A stretch of DNA of 64,000 nucleotides from CAZBWS01 sp964495705 (lineage in GTDB: Bacteria; Pseudomonadota; Gammaproteobacteria; HTCC5015), in NCBI GenBank assembly GCA_964495705.1, contig CAZBWS010000002.1:38311-102310 (forward strand), in the 5' to 3' direction. A model generated the notes under the pieces. It made no database searches. It saw only the letters and a program-made list of their open reading frames with translations, and had not been told where the DNA came from. This document shows positions 43,932 through 51,259 of this stretch, piece after piece. Both the position numbers and the translations under genes were made by a program. The number at the start of each line of letters is the position of its first letter. Positions within the stretch are counted from its first letter, which is position 1.

Positions 43932-44168
43932 ATGAACCCTATTACTATTTTTGGCCGTGAAGGCTGTGGCTACTGCACCCGCGCTGTACAACTTGCTCAA
44001 ATCAAGCAGTTAGAATTTAAGTATATTGATATACACAAGGAAGGAATTAGCAAAGCCGACCTAGAAAAAACCATTGGCAAGCCTGTACTGACCGTGCCGC
44101 AAATATTCCATGGCAAAGAACATATTGGTGGCTACACTGAATTTGCCCAATTTATGAGCACCCAGTAA
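43932..44168 (+). CDS. grxA: Glutaredoxin, GrxA type
   Basis: A 78-residue glutaredoxin from ATG at 43932 (ribosome binding site AACGGAG); an upstream in-frame GTG at 43893 is not needed. It closely follows the E. coli GrxA pattern: IFGREGCGYCTRAVQLA, DIHKEGISKADLEKTIGKP and the glutathione-binding TVPQIFHGKEHIGGYTEF. The active site is CGYC rather than the usual CPYC. It reduces disulphides with glutathione, for example of ribonucleotide reductase. A copy of the dispersed repeat follows four bases after the stop. Confidence 0.92.
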   Translation: MNPITIFGREGCGYCTRAVQLAQIKQLEFKYIDIHKEGISKADLEKTIGKPVLTVPQIFHGKEHIGGYTEFAQFMSTQ

Positions 44169-44172
44169 AACT

Positions 44173-44186
44173 ATGCGGATAGGCTG
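44173..44186 (+). repeat. Single full-length ATGCGGATAGGCTG repeat
   Basis: All 14 consensus bases match. It fills the 18-base gap between the stops of the convergent grxA and hydrolase genes, with no inverted partner. Confidence 0.8.
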
Positions 44187-45002
44187 CTATTTTAAAAAAG
44201 ACAGTATTGCTTGTATCACTTCCGCGTCCCACATCAACTTTCGATGCCCTAAGCCCTGTGTAACAACAAGGCGAGAGCCCTTCCAAAGACCCTGTATCTT
44301 TTTACCCTGCTCTAGAGGTACTTCATTATCTTGGGTGTCGTAAATAAGTAGCAAGGGGCCATCGCCATTATAAAAAGCACGACCGCGTTCCAGCTCATCC
44401 CATGTCACATCTATATGTGATGCAAACACCTGCTTACACTTCTCAAGCACGGTATCGCTGGCCTTCAGTCGTTTACGAATAGCCTCTAAGGCAGGGTACG
44501 GAGCCACCGGAGTACCCATAACCACATAGCGCTGTGCAGCAAAGCCCATTTCGCGGGCCGCCATAGACATAACACCTCCAGCGGAGTGCCCAACTAAAGC
44601 ATATATCTCATCAAATTGCTGAGCTAGGGCAACAAGATCCTTAGACATATTGTCAAAGTGAACTACCTTGCCTCCGGAGTCTCCGTGGGCAGTAAAATCA
44701 ATCGCTACAGCCTGAAAGCCTGCCTCAGCAATGGCCATTGCCAAGCTAGCCATCTGCGAACCGCGGCTAGACCAACCGTGACTAATAATAACCACAGGGC
44801 CCTCGCCCCATGACCAAGCAACATTATCCGTCCCTCTAGAGCCGCGATAAGTCAGCTTAGTTGCATGAGCAAGCTGGTCCAGCTCACGCTGTGGACGTTT
44901 AAATTTTTGCGGTCTACTCGCCAAAGCAACAACAAGATACGCAGTCAATGTTGGCGACACGAAGCCTAAAGCGCGAATAAGAGTCTGAATAATTTTAAGC
45001 AT
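44187..45002 (-). CDS. Alpha/beta hydrolase
   Basis: A 271-residue protein with one N-terminal hydrophobic segment (SPTLTAYLVVALAS) and an alpha/beta hydrolase fold: oxyanion region VVIISHGWSSRGSQM, nucleophile elbow ALVGHSAGGVMSMA (Ser in GHSAGG), an acid in LLIYDTQDNEVPLEQ and the catalytic His in TQGLGHRKLMW. Substrate unknown; the N-terminal segment suggests membrane attachment. It is followed, in the minus direction, by the repeat and grxA, and about 115 bases separate it from the FAD monooxygenase stop. Confidence 0.87.
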   Translation of the reverse strand: MLKIIQTLIRALGFVSPTLTAYLVVALASRPQKFKRPQRELDQLAHATKLTYRGSRGTDNVAWSWGEGPVVIISHGWSSRGSQMASLAMAIAEAGFQAVAIDFTAHGDSGGKVVHFDNMSKDLVALAQQFDEIYALVGHSAGGVMSMAAREMGFAAQRYVVMGTPVAPYPALEAIRKRLKASDTVLEKCKQVFASHIDVTWDELERGRAFYNGDGPLLLIYDTQDNEVPLEQGKKIQGLWKGSRLVVTQGLGHRKLMWDAEVIQAILSFLK

Positions 45003-45118
45003 TACTGACCCACATAATTAAAAACTCATCATGCGCTATTACAAACAGCAATGCCGTATACAAAGTAGCTATTGGCAGCTGCAACCAATTAATTTCGCCT
45101 TTAATTGTTTTAAACGCA

Positions 45119-46369
45119 CTAAGAAACGAATAACCCAGATTTTCTTTCATCCAACTCAATTAAGCTATCAATACATAGTTCAGAAAATGGCCCTGTCTTT
45201 ATTCCACACAAAGTTTGTAACATTTGCCGACGCAACCAAGGCAACTGAGTCAATGGCCAGGACAAGCTATCGCGTAACCAGGCATAAGGGCGGTTATTCG
45301 ATTGATAAAAAGGCGTTAACAGTCGGCTCATCTTTTGGTAAAAACGTATATGGCCTAAGCGTTGATGATTGTAATTTTGCAATGCTTCATCAATGCCTTT
45401 AAACGCCGTTAAGCAATGATGCAATACAGAGGCATCGCACAACGCCAAATTAGCCCCCTGCCCTAGCTGTGGACTCATACTGTGTGCCGCATCCCCCATA
45501 AACACCACGCGCCCCTCAGCCCATTGCTGCATAACTACGTCACGGTAATTAGCGAAAGCTAATTGCTCATGGCTGTGCAATTGTTCTAGTACAGGTGTTG
45601 ACTGTGGCCACAGTGTCACCACTTTCTCCTTCCATGCCAAAAAATCTACCGATTTATCCCGCCACTGTGGGTAATGTGAAGCAGGTATACTCCAAAACAA
45701 ACTCATTAGTTTCTGGTCTTTGCCTGGCAGGCTCCCTGTAGGTAAAAGCCCCGCCATATACTGAGCCGTGTGATACACCTGTTGCAGGCAATCCCCTCGC
45801 AGCTCATTAGGTTGATCGACAATAGCCCAAAGCGCGCCCCAAGGGTAAGGCTTGTCTAAACGCAAATATTCACTGGCGTTACGCAATCTAGATTTCGCTC
45901 CATTAGTCACCAGCAATAAATCAAAACGCCCTAAGCTCGTATGATTTATATCGTGCAACTCAACATGCTGACCTTGCTGTTGATAAGCTGCCACCTCAAC
46001 ACCCGCTTTAATATCTACATCTTCTTGGTTCATGCCTTGCTGCAATACGGCCAATAAACTCGCACGATGTACGCCTAGGCCATGACAGGCATGGTGTAAC
46101 TCGGAATAGTTCAAGTTAATAACCGGCCGGCCGTTTCGCGTGCGACCATCCAAGTTATGGATGCGTGCACCTGTCTGCAGTATTTGCTGGTGCAAGCCAA
46201 GTTCAGCCAAGACATTTAAGCCCGTAGGCTGTAATAGTATCCCTGCCCCCACAGCACTAGTTTGTGAAATTTTCTCGAACAGCGTTACCTTAAAACCTTG
46301 GCGACTTAGAAAAATGGCACTGGCGATGCCCGCTGTACCTGCACCAACAATCGCGACCGATAATCTCAT
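45119..46369 (-). CDS. FAD-dependent monooxygenase (class A)
   Basis: A 416-residue aromatic-hydroxylase-like flavoprotein: the FAD Rossmann motif VAIVGAGTAGIASAIFLSRQ (residues 5-24), an internal DLLLVTNGAKSRLR motif and FMGDAAHSMSPQLGQGANLA near residue 290. The C-terminus (about 340-416) is more variable. Substrate unknown. The ATG overlaps the stop of the preceding small membrane protein gene by four bases, so the two form an operon. Confidence 0.88.
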   Translation of the reverse strand: MRLSVAIVGAGTAGIASAIFLSRQGFKVTLFEKISQTSAVGAGILLQPTGLNVLAELGLHQQILQTGARIHNLDGRTRNGRPVINLNYSELHHACHGLGVHRASLLAVLQQGMNQEDVDIKAGVEVAAYQQQGQHVELHDINHTSLGRFDLLLVTNGAKSRLRNASEYLRLDKPYPWGALWAIVDQPNELRGDCLQQVYHTAQYMAGLLPTGSLPGKDQKLMSLFWSIPASHYPQWRDKSVDFLAWKEKVVTLWPQSTPVLEQLHSHEQLAFANYRDVVMQQWAEGRVVFMGDAAHSMSPQLGQGANLALCDASVLHHCLTAFKGIDEALQNYNHQRLGHIRFYQKMSRLLTPFYQSNNRPYAWLRDSLSWPLTQLPWLRRQMLQTLCGIKTGPFSELCIDSLIELDERKSGLFVS

Positions 46370-46770
46370 GCAGTTGGCCTACTCATATACTTAGGGTGGA
46401 GCAGCAAAAGGGGGAGTAACAATAGAAAAATGGCAGGTAGATTACTGAACAGTGCTTGAGGCACGCCAAGTAACAGACAATAAGTCGTATCAACGACACC
46501 CCATAGCAGAACTGAAAATACTAAGTTACACCAAACACGAGTAGATACCCGGGCAAAATAAACATTCAAAAGACATAAAAACAACACCCCCCAACTTGCC
46601 ACTGTAGGGCCAAACACACCTACCCAGAACACGGCTCCATCCTGTGCAGGTGTACCCGCTAAACTGTGCTGAATTATATCGGCAACAGGCTCTATATGCG
46701 TAACAAAGGGTAATAATATACCGCCTACAATATGAAGATAGGCCATTAAATAAAGTAGCTTTCTGCTCAC
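46366..46770 (-). CDS. Small four-helix membrane protein of unknown function
   Basis: About 134 residues and four membrane segments (VSRKLLYLMAYLHIVGGILL, FGPTVASWGVLFLCLLNVYF, LVFSVLLWGVVDTTYCLLLG and a final leucine-rich helix). The frame is open to 46854, but GTG at 46770 with AAGGAACATTCA upstream is the best start. I do not recognise a family. It is translationally coupled to the FAD monooxygenase (ATGA overlap), so a shared role, such as handling a hydrophobic substrate at the membrane, is plausible but unproven. Confidence 0.55.
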   Translation of the reverse strand: MSRKLLYLMAYLHIVGGILLPFVTHIEPVADIIQHSLAGTPAQDGAVFWVGVFGPTVASWGVLFLCLLNVYFARVSTRVWCNLVFSVLLWGVVDTTYCLLLGVPQALFSNLPAIFLLLLPLLLLHPKYMSRPTA

Positions 46771-46914
46771 TGAATGTTCCTTATGTCCAAGTCTGTGTAA
46801 AACAGCATAGCCTGCTAAAAGACAGTAACACAAGCACAAGTCGTGCTTATGCAATTGGCGTCGTGAGGGTTTATTTCTATGAGATTTTACAAAGGGCTGT
46901 AATACAACAAGCCC

Positions 46915-47553
46915 TCAAACAAATGTTATGAAGGGAACAATTTTGGACGCAAAACCCATCAAAAAACTAAAGATAGGTAGGCCTATTATGCTCAACACAA
47001 TCAAGCCCAAGAAAACCATATTGCCATATTGCGCATTTAGTTGATCGTATTGATAAGCCAAGCGGCGTGGCAATAGCCAGCTCATAATATAGTGGCCGTC
47101 CAATGCGCCCAGGGGAATGAGATTAAACAACATCAGTAATAAATTGATCAGCGCCATCGTTTGCAGCAATTCAAAGGCGCCACTACCCACGATAATAGAG
47201 CCACTATCTATGCCATAAAACAATATATTGACCGAAAAGATCGCCAAGAATAAGTTCATCGCTGGCCCGGCTAAGGCTACCGCCGCACTGCCCCACGCCA
47301 CCTTTATGTTACGTACATCAAAGGGCACAGGCTTGGCAAAGCCAAAGCCAATCAAAACTACCATTAACAAGCCAACGGGATCAATATGTGAAACAGGATT
47401 GATATTCAATCGCCCCATACGTTGAGCGGTATCATCTCCAAGTACCTTAGCCATCGCAGCGTGCCCAAACTCATGTAAGCTCAAGGAAAAGATAATAGTG
47501 ATAATGATAATAACAAACAGTCCAATCTGACCGCTGAATAATAGGGGCAACAT
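46915..47553 (-). CDS. Site-2 protease family (M50) membrane metalloprotease
   Basis: A 212-residue membrane protein with the S2P zinc motif SLHEFGHAAMAK (HEFGH at about residues 27-31), the INPVSHIDPVGLLMVVLIGF segment and the second metal-ligand motif LIPLGALDGHYIMSW with the DG pair. About five or six hydrophobic segments. It lacks a PDZ domain, so it is not RseP but the small 'site-2 protease family' type. It should cleave membrane-embedded substrates; targets unknown. The 47573 repeat pair lies just upstream of its start. Confidence 0.9.
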   Translation of the reverse strand: MLPLLFSGQIGLFVIIIITIIFSLSLHEFGHAAMAKVLGDDTAQRMGRLNINPVSHIDPVGLLMVVLIGFGFAKPVPFDVRNIKVAWGSAAVALAGPAMNLFLAIFSVNILFYGIDSGSIIVGSGAFELLQTMALINLLLMLFNLIPLGALDGHYIMSWLLPRRLAYQYDQLNAQYGNMVFLGLIVLSIIGLPIFSFLMGFASKIVPFITFV

Positions 47554-47572
47554 AACAATCTTCTACGCAACT

Positions 47573-47614
47573 ATGCGGATAGGCTAAAACACCGCCATTC
47601 TAGCCTATACCCAT
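47573..47614. repeat. Inverted pair of the ATGCGGATAG repeat, one arm degenerate
   Basis: ATGCGGATAGGCT (47573-47585) faces AGCCTATACCCAT (47602-47614), which matches the inverted repeat with two changes. It lies about 20 bases upstream of the site-2 protease start codon. Confidence 0.7.
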
Positions 47615-47642
47615 TCACAGTGCTAAATCGACTTCAGCTTCT

Positions 47643-47807
47643 TCACCGAAGTATAGGCGCTGTCCTCTCCATTCGTGGTTTTCCGCACATAAGCCCTGCC
47701 CTGTCGCGCCCCATAAATAAGCGTGTCACTCCCGCATTGCGATGCATTTCAAAGCGCCACAGGCGTAATATCCCGAGACATTCCTCTGCGCTATAGACCG
47801 TAGCCAT
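47643..47807 (-). pseudogene. Short or frameshifted remnant coupled to the AraC fragment
   Basis: A 54-codon minus-strand frame starts with ATG at 47807, overlapping the stop of the AraC fragment as TGATG. It reads MATVYSAEECLGILRLWRFE and ends at 47643. Another frame over the same DNA continues as GATGQGLCAENHEWRGQRLY and stops at the TGA near 47619. Together these look like one protein with a single frameshift near 47715. I do not recognise the product; decay along with the neighbouring regulator is likely. Confidence 0.3.
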
Positions 47808-47976
47808 CAACGCCTAGGGCGTGTGATTTTCAGACAAGCTATATGCACACTAGGAGAGCAGCCCGCCAAGCGATTAAAGGCGTGCTCAAAGTTACTACGA
47901 TCCTGATAACCCAACTCAAAGGCAAAACTTTGGCTCAACATGGGCAGCCCAGGATACCAGCGCGAGCGATCATGGG

Positions 47977-48076
47977 NNNNNNNNNNNNNNNNNNNNNNNN
48001 NNNNNNNNNNNNNNNNNNNNNNNNNNNNNNNNNNNNNNNNNNNNNNNNNNNNNNNNNNNNNNNNNNNNNNNNNNNN
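47977..48076. other. Assembly gap of 100 N
   Basis: Exactly 100 N inside the AraC remnant, with no duplicated flanks. The length is a placeholder, so real missing sequence may be longer. Confidence 0.95.
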
Positions 48077-48362
48077 AGAAAAACATTCAATAGCAATACG
48101 AGTGGTCGGGCTACTCGCCACCAAAGAGCCCAAAATACCGAGCATTTAAGCTTGTACATGCTCTCCCAATATTAGGCCAAACTGGGGTAGCTCAGCCTGG
48201 TGAATAATCACATCCATGACCTTCTCAATCTGATGCAGGAATAGGTCTAATTCATGTAATTGCACCTCAGCTAGGTTTATTCCTGCTTGAGAGAATACTC
48301 TTTCTGGATTCAAACCCTGCTTTAACGCTAGGCTACTGAGACAGGGAATAACAACATGGGGA

Positions 48363-48376
48363 ATGCGGATAGGCTG
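48363..48376 (+). repeat. Single full-length ATGCGGATAGGCTG repeat at the AraC start
   Basis: All 14 bases match. Read on the minus strand it encodes the QPIRI residues right after the start codon of the AraC fragment. Confidence 0.8.
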
Positions 48377-48455
48377 CGGCATGGGTTAAAAATACAACAA
48401 GCGCGTTATACTGTCATGAACTAAAAACACCCTGCATAGCAGCACTGATAATACT

Positions 48456-48932
48456 GTGAAAAAAATAGCCCTATTCGTTGATGTTCAAAACATCTACTAC
48501 ACTTGCCGCCAAGCCCATCAACGCCAATTTAATTACCGTGCGCTATGGCAACGCATTGAGCAACAAGGTGACATAATAACAGCCAATGCCTATGCAATAG
48601 CTCGCGCTGACGAGTCACAACAAAAATTTCAAAATGCCCTGCGGCACATCGGCTTCAGCATAAAACTAAAGCCTTTTATTCAACGTGCCGATGGCTCCGC
48701 CAAGGGCGACTGGGATGTGGGTATTGCTATCGACGTCATGGACGCTGCAGCAGAAGAGGTTGATACCGTTATTTTACTCTCTGGTGATGGCGACTTTGAT
48801 TTACTGCTACAGCGCATCAGAGATAAATACTCTGTTAACACAGAAGTCTATGGAGTGCGCGCACTCACAGCTAACTCACTAATCGATGCTGCAGGAAACT
48901 ATCATGCTATAGATAATAGTTTATTGATGTAA
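48456..48932 (+). CDS. NYN domain (LabA/DUF88-type) protein
   Basis: A 158-residue protein with a PIN-like NYN fold: the first strand IALFVDVQNIYYT (acidic residue D9, N12), TVILLSGDGDFDLLLQRIRDK with the acidic cluster and the YGVRALTANSLIDAAGNYHAI end. NYN proteins are predicted RNases. The start is GTG at 48456; no strong ribosome binding site is seen. Target RNA unknown. It converges on the DUF1223 gene. Confidence 0.88.
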   Translation: MKKIALFVDVQNIYYTCRQAHQRQFNYRALWQRIEQQGDIITANAYAIARADESQQKFQNALRHIGFSIKLKPFIQRADGSAKGDWDVGIAIDVMDAAAEEVDTVILLSGDGDFDLLLQRIRDKYSVNTEVYGVRALTANSLIDAAGNYHAIDNSLLM

Positions 48933-48937
48933 GCAGG

Positions 48938-49711
48938 CTATTCTAACCAACCACCTACTGCTTGTAGTGTGGCACCGGTGGCCTTATCCGCTAACCATGC
49001 GACCCACGCCAAACGCCCTGCTTCTGCGGCGATAGCGGGTATTGGAGGTGCAGCCCCCTGCCATTGCCTTACATTTGATTTTTTATTACCGTGATACTGT
49101 CGGTGGCTCAATACAACAAAGTCGTGCTCTAAAACACGCCCGTGATTTTCACCACGGGTCACCTGAGTTTGGATATCGCTAGCTAATAAAGCTACGTGCA
49201 GTAGACTGTTATGGCTTTGCACTTTATCTATATCAAATACAGCCTGCATCTTCCCCTGCTGTATAGTGAGGCTCAGCTCACCCACTGGCTGCTGCTGTTC
49301 AGGTAAGGAGCCCAAGCCTGGGATAATGCGTCTAAACCAGCCACTCCATTCTTTTCCATTGACCACAAATTGCGGAGTATAAACCCGTGATGTTGCAGAA
49401 CTTCTTTTGTAGTCATATTGTTGCTGGGTGTAAGCAGGACTAGCAAAGCGGTCTTTCCAGCCAATATAGTCCCAGTAATCAACATGAAAAGCGACGGGTA
49501 CATAGCGTGTCCAGAGCCCCTCATTGTGCATATATTTAGATAGCCATTTGTCTGCTGGCGGGCAACTACTACAGCCTTCAGAGGTAAACAACTCAATGAG
49601 TTGAACCTTAGCCACCCCACTAGAAACCGAAAAAACCTTATCGTCTATAGCGTGTACATTAGTACCAGTTCCAACAAAAATGGATAGTATGAGTAATTTT
49701 ATGTAGCGCAT
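48938..49711 (-). CDS. DUF1223 family secreted protein
   Basis: A 257-residue exported protein with a signal peptide (about residues 1-21), then the thioredoxin-like DUF1223 domain: VQLIELFTSEGCSSCPPADK (CSSC motif at about residues 47-50), VPVAFHVDYWDYIGWKDRFA and TSRVYTPQFVVNGKEW with the cis-proline. The CxxC motif and fold suggest a periplasmic thiol protein; function is not proven. AAGGTAGG precedes the ATG. Confidence 0.9.
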   Translation of the reverse strand: MRYIKLLILSIFVGTGTNVHAIDDKVFSVSSGVAKVQLIELFTSEGCSSCPPADKWLSKYMHNEGLWTRYVPVAFHVDYWDYIGWKDRFASPAYTQQQYDYKRSSATSRVYTPQFVVNGKEWSGWFRRIIPGLGSLPEQQQPVGELSLTIQQGKMQAVFDIDKVQSHNSLLHVALLASDIQTQVTRGENHGRVLEHDFVVLSHRQYHGNKKSNVRQWQGAAPPIPAIAAEAGRLAWVAWLADKATGATLQAVGGWLE

Positions 49712-49786
49712 ATGGCCTACCTTATTTGAACAGATAGGGCTCAGACATCAGTAAATAGGATTTAGTTCAGCACGGTGAACACGCTA

Positions 49787-51181
49787 TTAAGCTTTCACTC
49801 TCCACGCCCTAAAAGAGCGCCCTTTAAGCTTGCCATTACTAATTTTATTCGCTGCTTGTTTAACAATGCCTCGTTCAACAGCGACATAGCTCCAATTATC
49901 AGCAATATTAATTTTGCCAATTTGATTGCCTTTGATAGTTAGACCGTCTTTGCTAGTTAGCGCTCCCAAGATATCTCCAGGGCGTAGCTTTTGCTTCTTT
50001 CCACCATCAATGCGGATAGTGCCCATTGGCGCCTGTGACGGCGTATTATTCAAAGCTTGCATAGAGGGCAAGTCTTCTGGGTCTATATCTATAGCCAGAT
50101 ACTTGGCGAGCCGCTCAACCTTGAAGCTTTCTTTATTGCTAATCAATGAACAAGCCATACCTCTATTACCTGCACGACCAGTACGACCAATACGATGTAT
50201 ATGCACTTCCTCATCATGTGCGATATGGAAATTAATCACCATACCTAAATCCTCTATATCTAAACCACGGGCCGCAACATCCGTTGCCACTAAAACAGAA
50301 ACGCTTTTATTGGCGAATTGAATTAAGGCTTGGTCGCGCTCGCGCTGTTCGAGGTCGCCGTTTAAACACATTGCACTAAAACCACAGTCGGTGAGTTCAT
50401 CCGTCACTTCCTGTGTGATTTGTTTGGTATTGCAAAATACTACCGCAGATTCTGGCTGAAACTGCGATAACAGCAAGCGCACAGCCAATAAGCGCTCTTC
50501 GCTATCGCCTACTTTATAAAAATGTTGCTCAATGGAGTTGTCATCATGCTTAGACTCCACTTGTACCATCACAGGTTTGTGCATAATGCGCTCAGATATC
50601 GCCTGAATTTCTGCTGGGAAAGTCGCACTAAACAATAGTGTTTGGCGCTTAGCGGGCAGGTATTCGGCGATATCATCTATCGCATCCTGAAAACCCATAT
50701 CTAACATGCGGTCCGCTTCATCCAGTACAAATGTATCTAGCTTACCCAGCTGTAAAGAGCCCTTGCGTAAATGCTCTTCTACACGGCCCGGAGTGCCAAC
50801 GACAATATGTGCGCCATGCTCTAGGGAACCAATTTGAGGCCCAAACGGCATGCCTCCGCATAACACTAAAATTTTCACATTGTGCGTTGCCCGAGCTAAG
50901 CGGCGCAGCTCAACGGCCACCTGATCTGCCAACTCTCGCGTTGGGCATAAAATCAAAGACTGCACATGAAATTTTTTGGCATTCAAGCGATGCAATAAAC
51001 CCAAACCAAAGGCTGCTGTTTTGCCCGACCCGGTCTTACCTTGGGCAATCACATCACAAGCCGCTATGATCGAAGGCAAGCTTTTCCCCTGAATGGGTGT
51101 CATCTGTTGATAGCCCAAGCTATCCAGATTACTTAAGACTTCAGGGGATAAATCTAAGCTAGAAAATTTGCTGTGGCTCAC
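49787..51181 (-). CDS. dbpA: ATP-dependent RNA helicase DbpA
   Basis: A 464-residue DEAD-box helicase: Q motif region, Walker A AQGKTGSGKTAAFGLGLL, PTRELADQVAV, GTPGRVEEHL, the DEAD box VLDEADRMLD, SATFPAEI, VATDVAARGLDI and HRIGRTGRAG. The C-terminal 75 residues (RIDGGKKQKLRPGDILGALT and beyond) are the DbpA RNA-binding domain that targets helix 92 of 23S rRNA. It acts in large ribosomal subunit assembly. The start is GTG at 51181. A repeat core lies in the coding sequence at 50010-50019. Confidence 0.95.
   Translation of the reverse strand: MSHSKFSSLDLSPEVLSNLDSLGYQQMTPIQGKSLPSIIAACDVIAQGKTGSGKTAAFGLGLLHRLNAKKFHVQSLILCPTRELADQVAVELRRLARATHNVKILVLCGGMPFGPQIGSLEHGAHIVVGTPGRVEEHLRKGSLQLGKLDTFVLDEADRMLDMGFQDAIDDIAEYLPAKRQTLLFSATFPAEIQAISERIMHKPVMVQVESKHDDNSIEQHFYKVGDSEERLLAVRLLLSQFQPESAVVFCNTKQITQEVTDELTDCGFSAMCLNGDLEQRERDQALIQFANKSVSVLVATDVAARGLDIEDLGMVINFHIAHDEEVHIHRIGRTGRAGNRGMACSLISNKESFKVERLAKYLAIDIDPEDLPSMQALNNTPSQAPMGTIRIDGGKKQKLRPGDILGALTSKDGLTIKGNQIGKINIADNWSYVAVERGIVKQAANKISNGKLKGRSFRAWRVKA
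50010..50019 (+). repeat. Single ATGCGGATAG repeat core inside dbpA
   Basis: Exact 10-base core, continuing as ATGCGGATAGTG, so the last consensus bases are not kept. It encodes part of TIRID. Confidence 0.65.
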
Positions 51182-51204
51182 AGTGTGAATCTCTTTTAAA
51201 TAAA

Positions 51205-51240
51205 AATGCGGATAAGCTATTGTTATAGCCTATCCGCATT
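51205..51240 (-). repeat. Inverted repeat pair acting as a likely thiC terminator
   Basis: AATGCGGATAAGCTAT (51205-51220) and ATAGCCTATCCGCATT (51225-51240) form a 16-base stem with one mismatch. Read on the minus strand, the stem is followed by a T-rich tail (TTTTTATTT), so here the repeat pair can serve as the terminator of thiC, which ends at 51260. Confidence 0.8.
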
Positions 51241-51259
51241 AGTGATTAAGTGACGCGAA

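Larger units (their letters stand above)
47807..48382 (-). pseudogene. Broken AraC-family transcriptional regulator, spanning an assembly gap
   Basis: The N-terminal 78 residues (PHVVIPCLSSLALKQGLNPE and LPQFGLILGEHVQ) fit the arabinose-binding-like domain of the OruR/ArgR AraC subgroup. A TAA stop at 48146-48148 then interrupts it; the same frame continues immediately with MLGILGSLVASSPTTRIAIE, as expected for the domain. The 100 N hide part of the middle, and the end ELGYQDRSNFEHAFNRLAGC is the AraC helix-turn-helix. The total is too short for an intact regulator unless the gap hides more than 100 bases. The first codons are made by a dispersed repeat copy. Confidence 0.75.

Noticed and set aside
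5365..51240. Interpreting the ATGCGGATAGGCTG family as ordinary intrinsic terminators
   Set aside because: Most pairs lack T tracts and many copies are single and inside coding sequences, so termination cannot be the main role.
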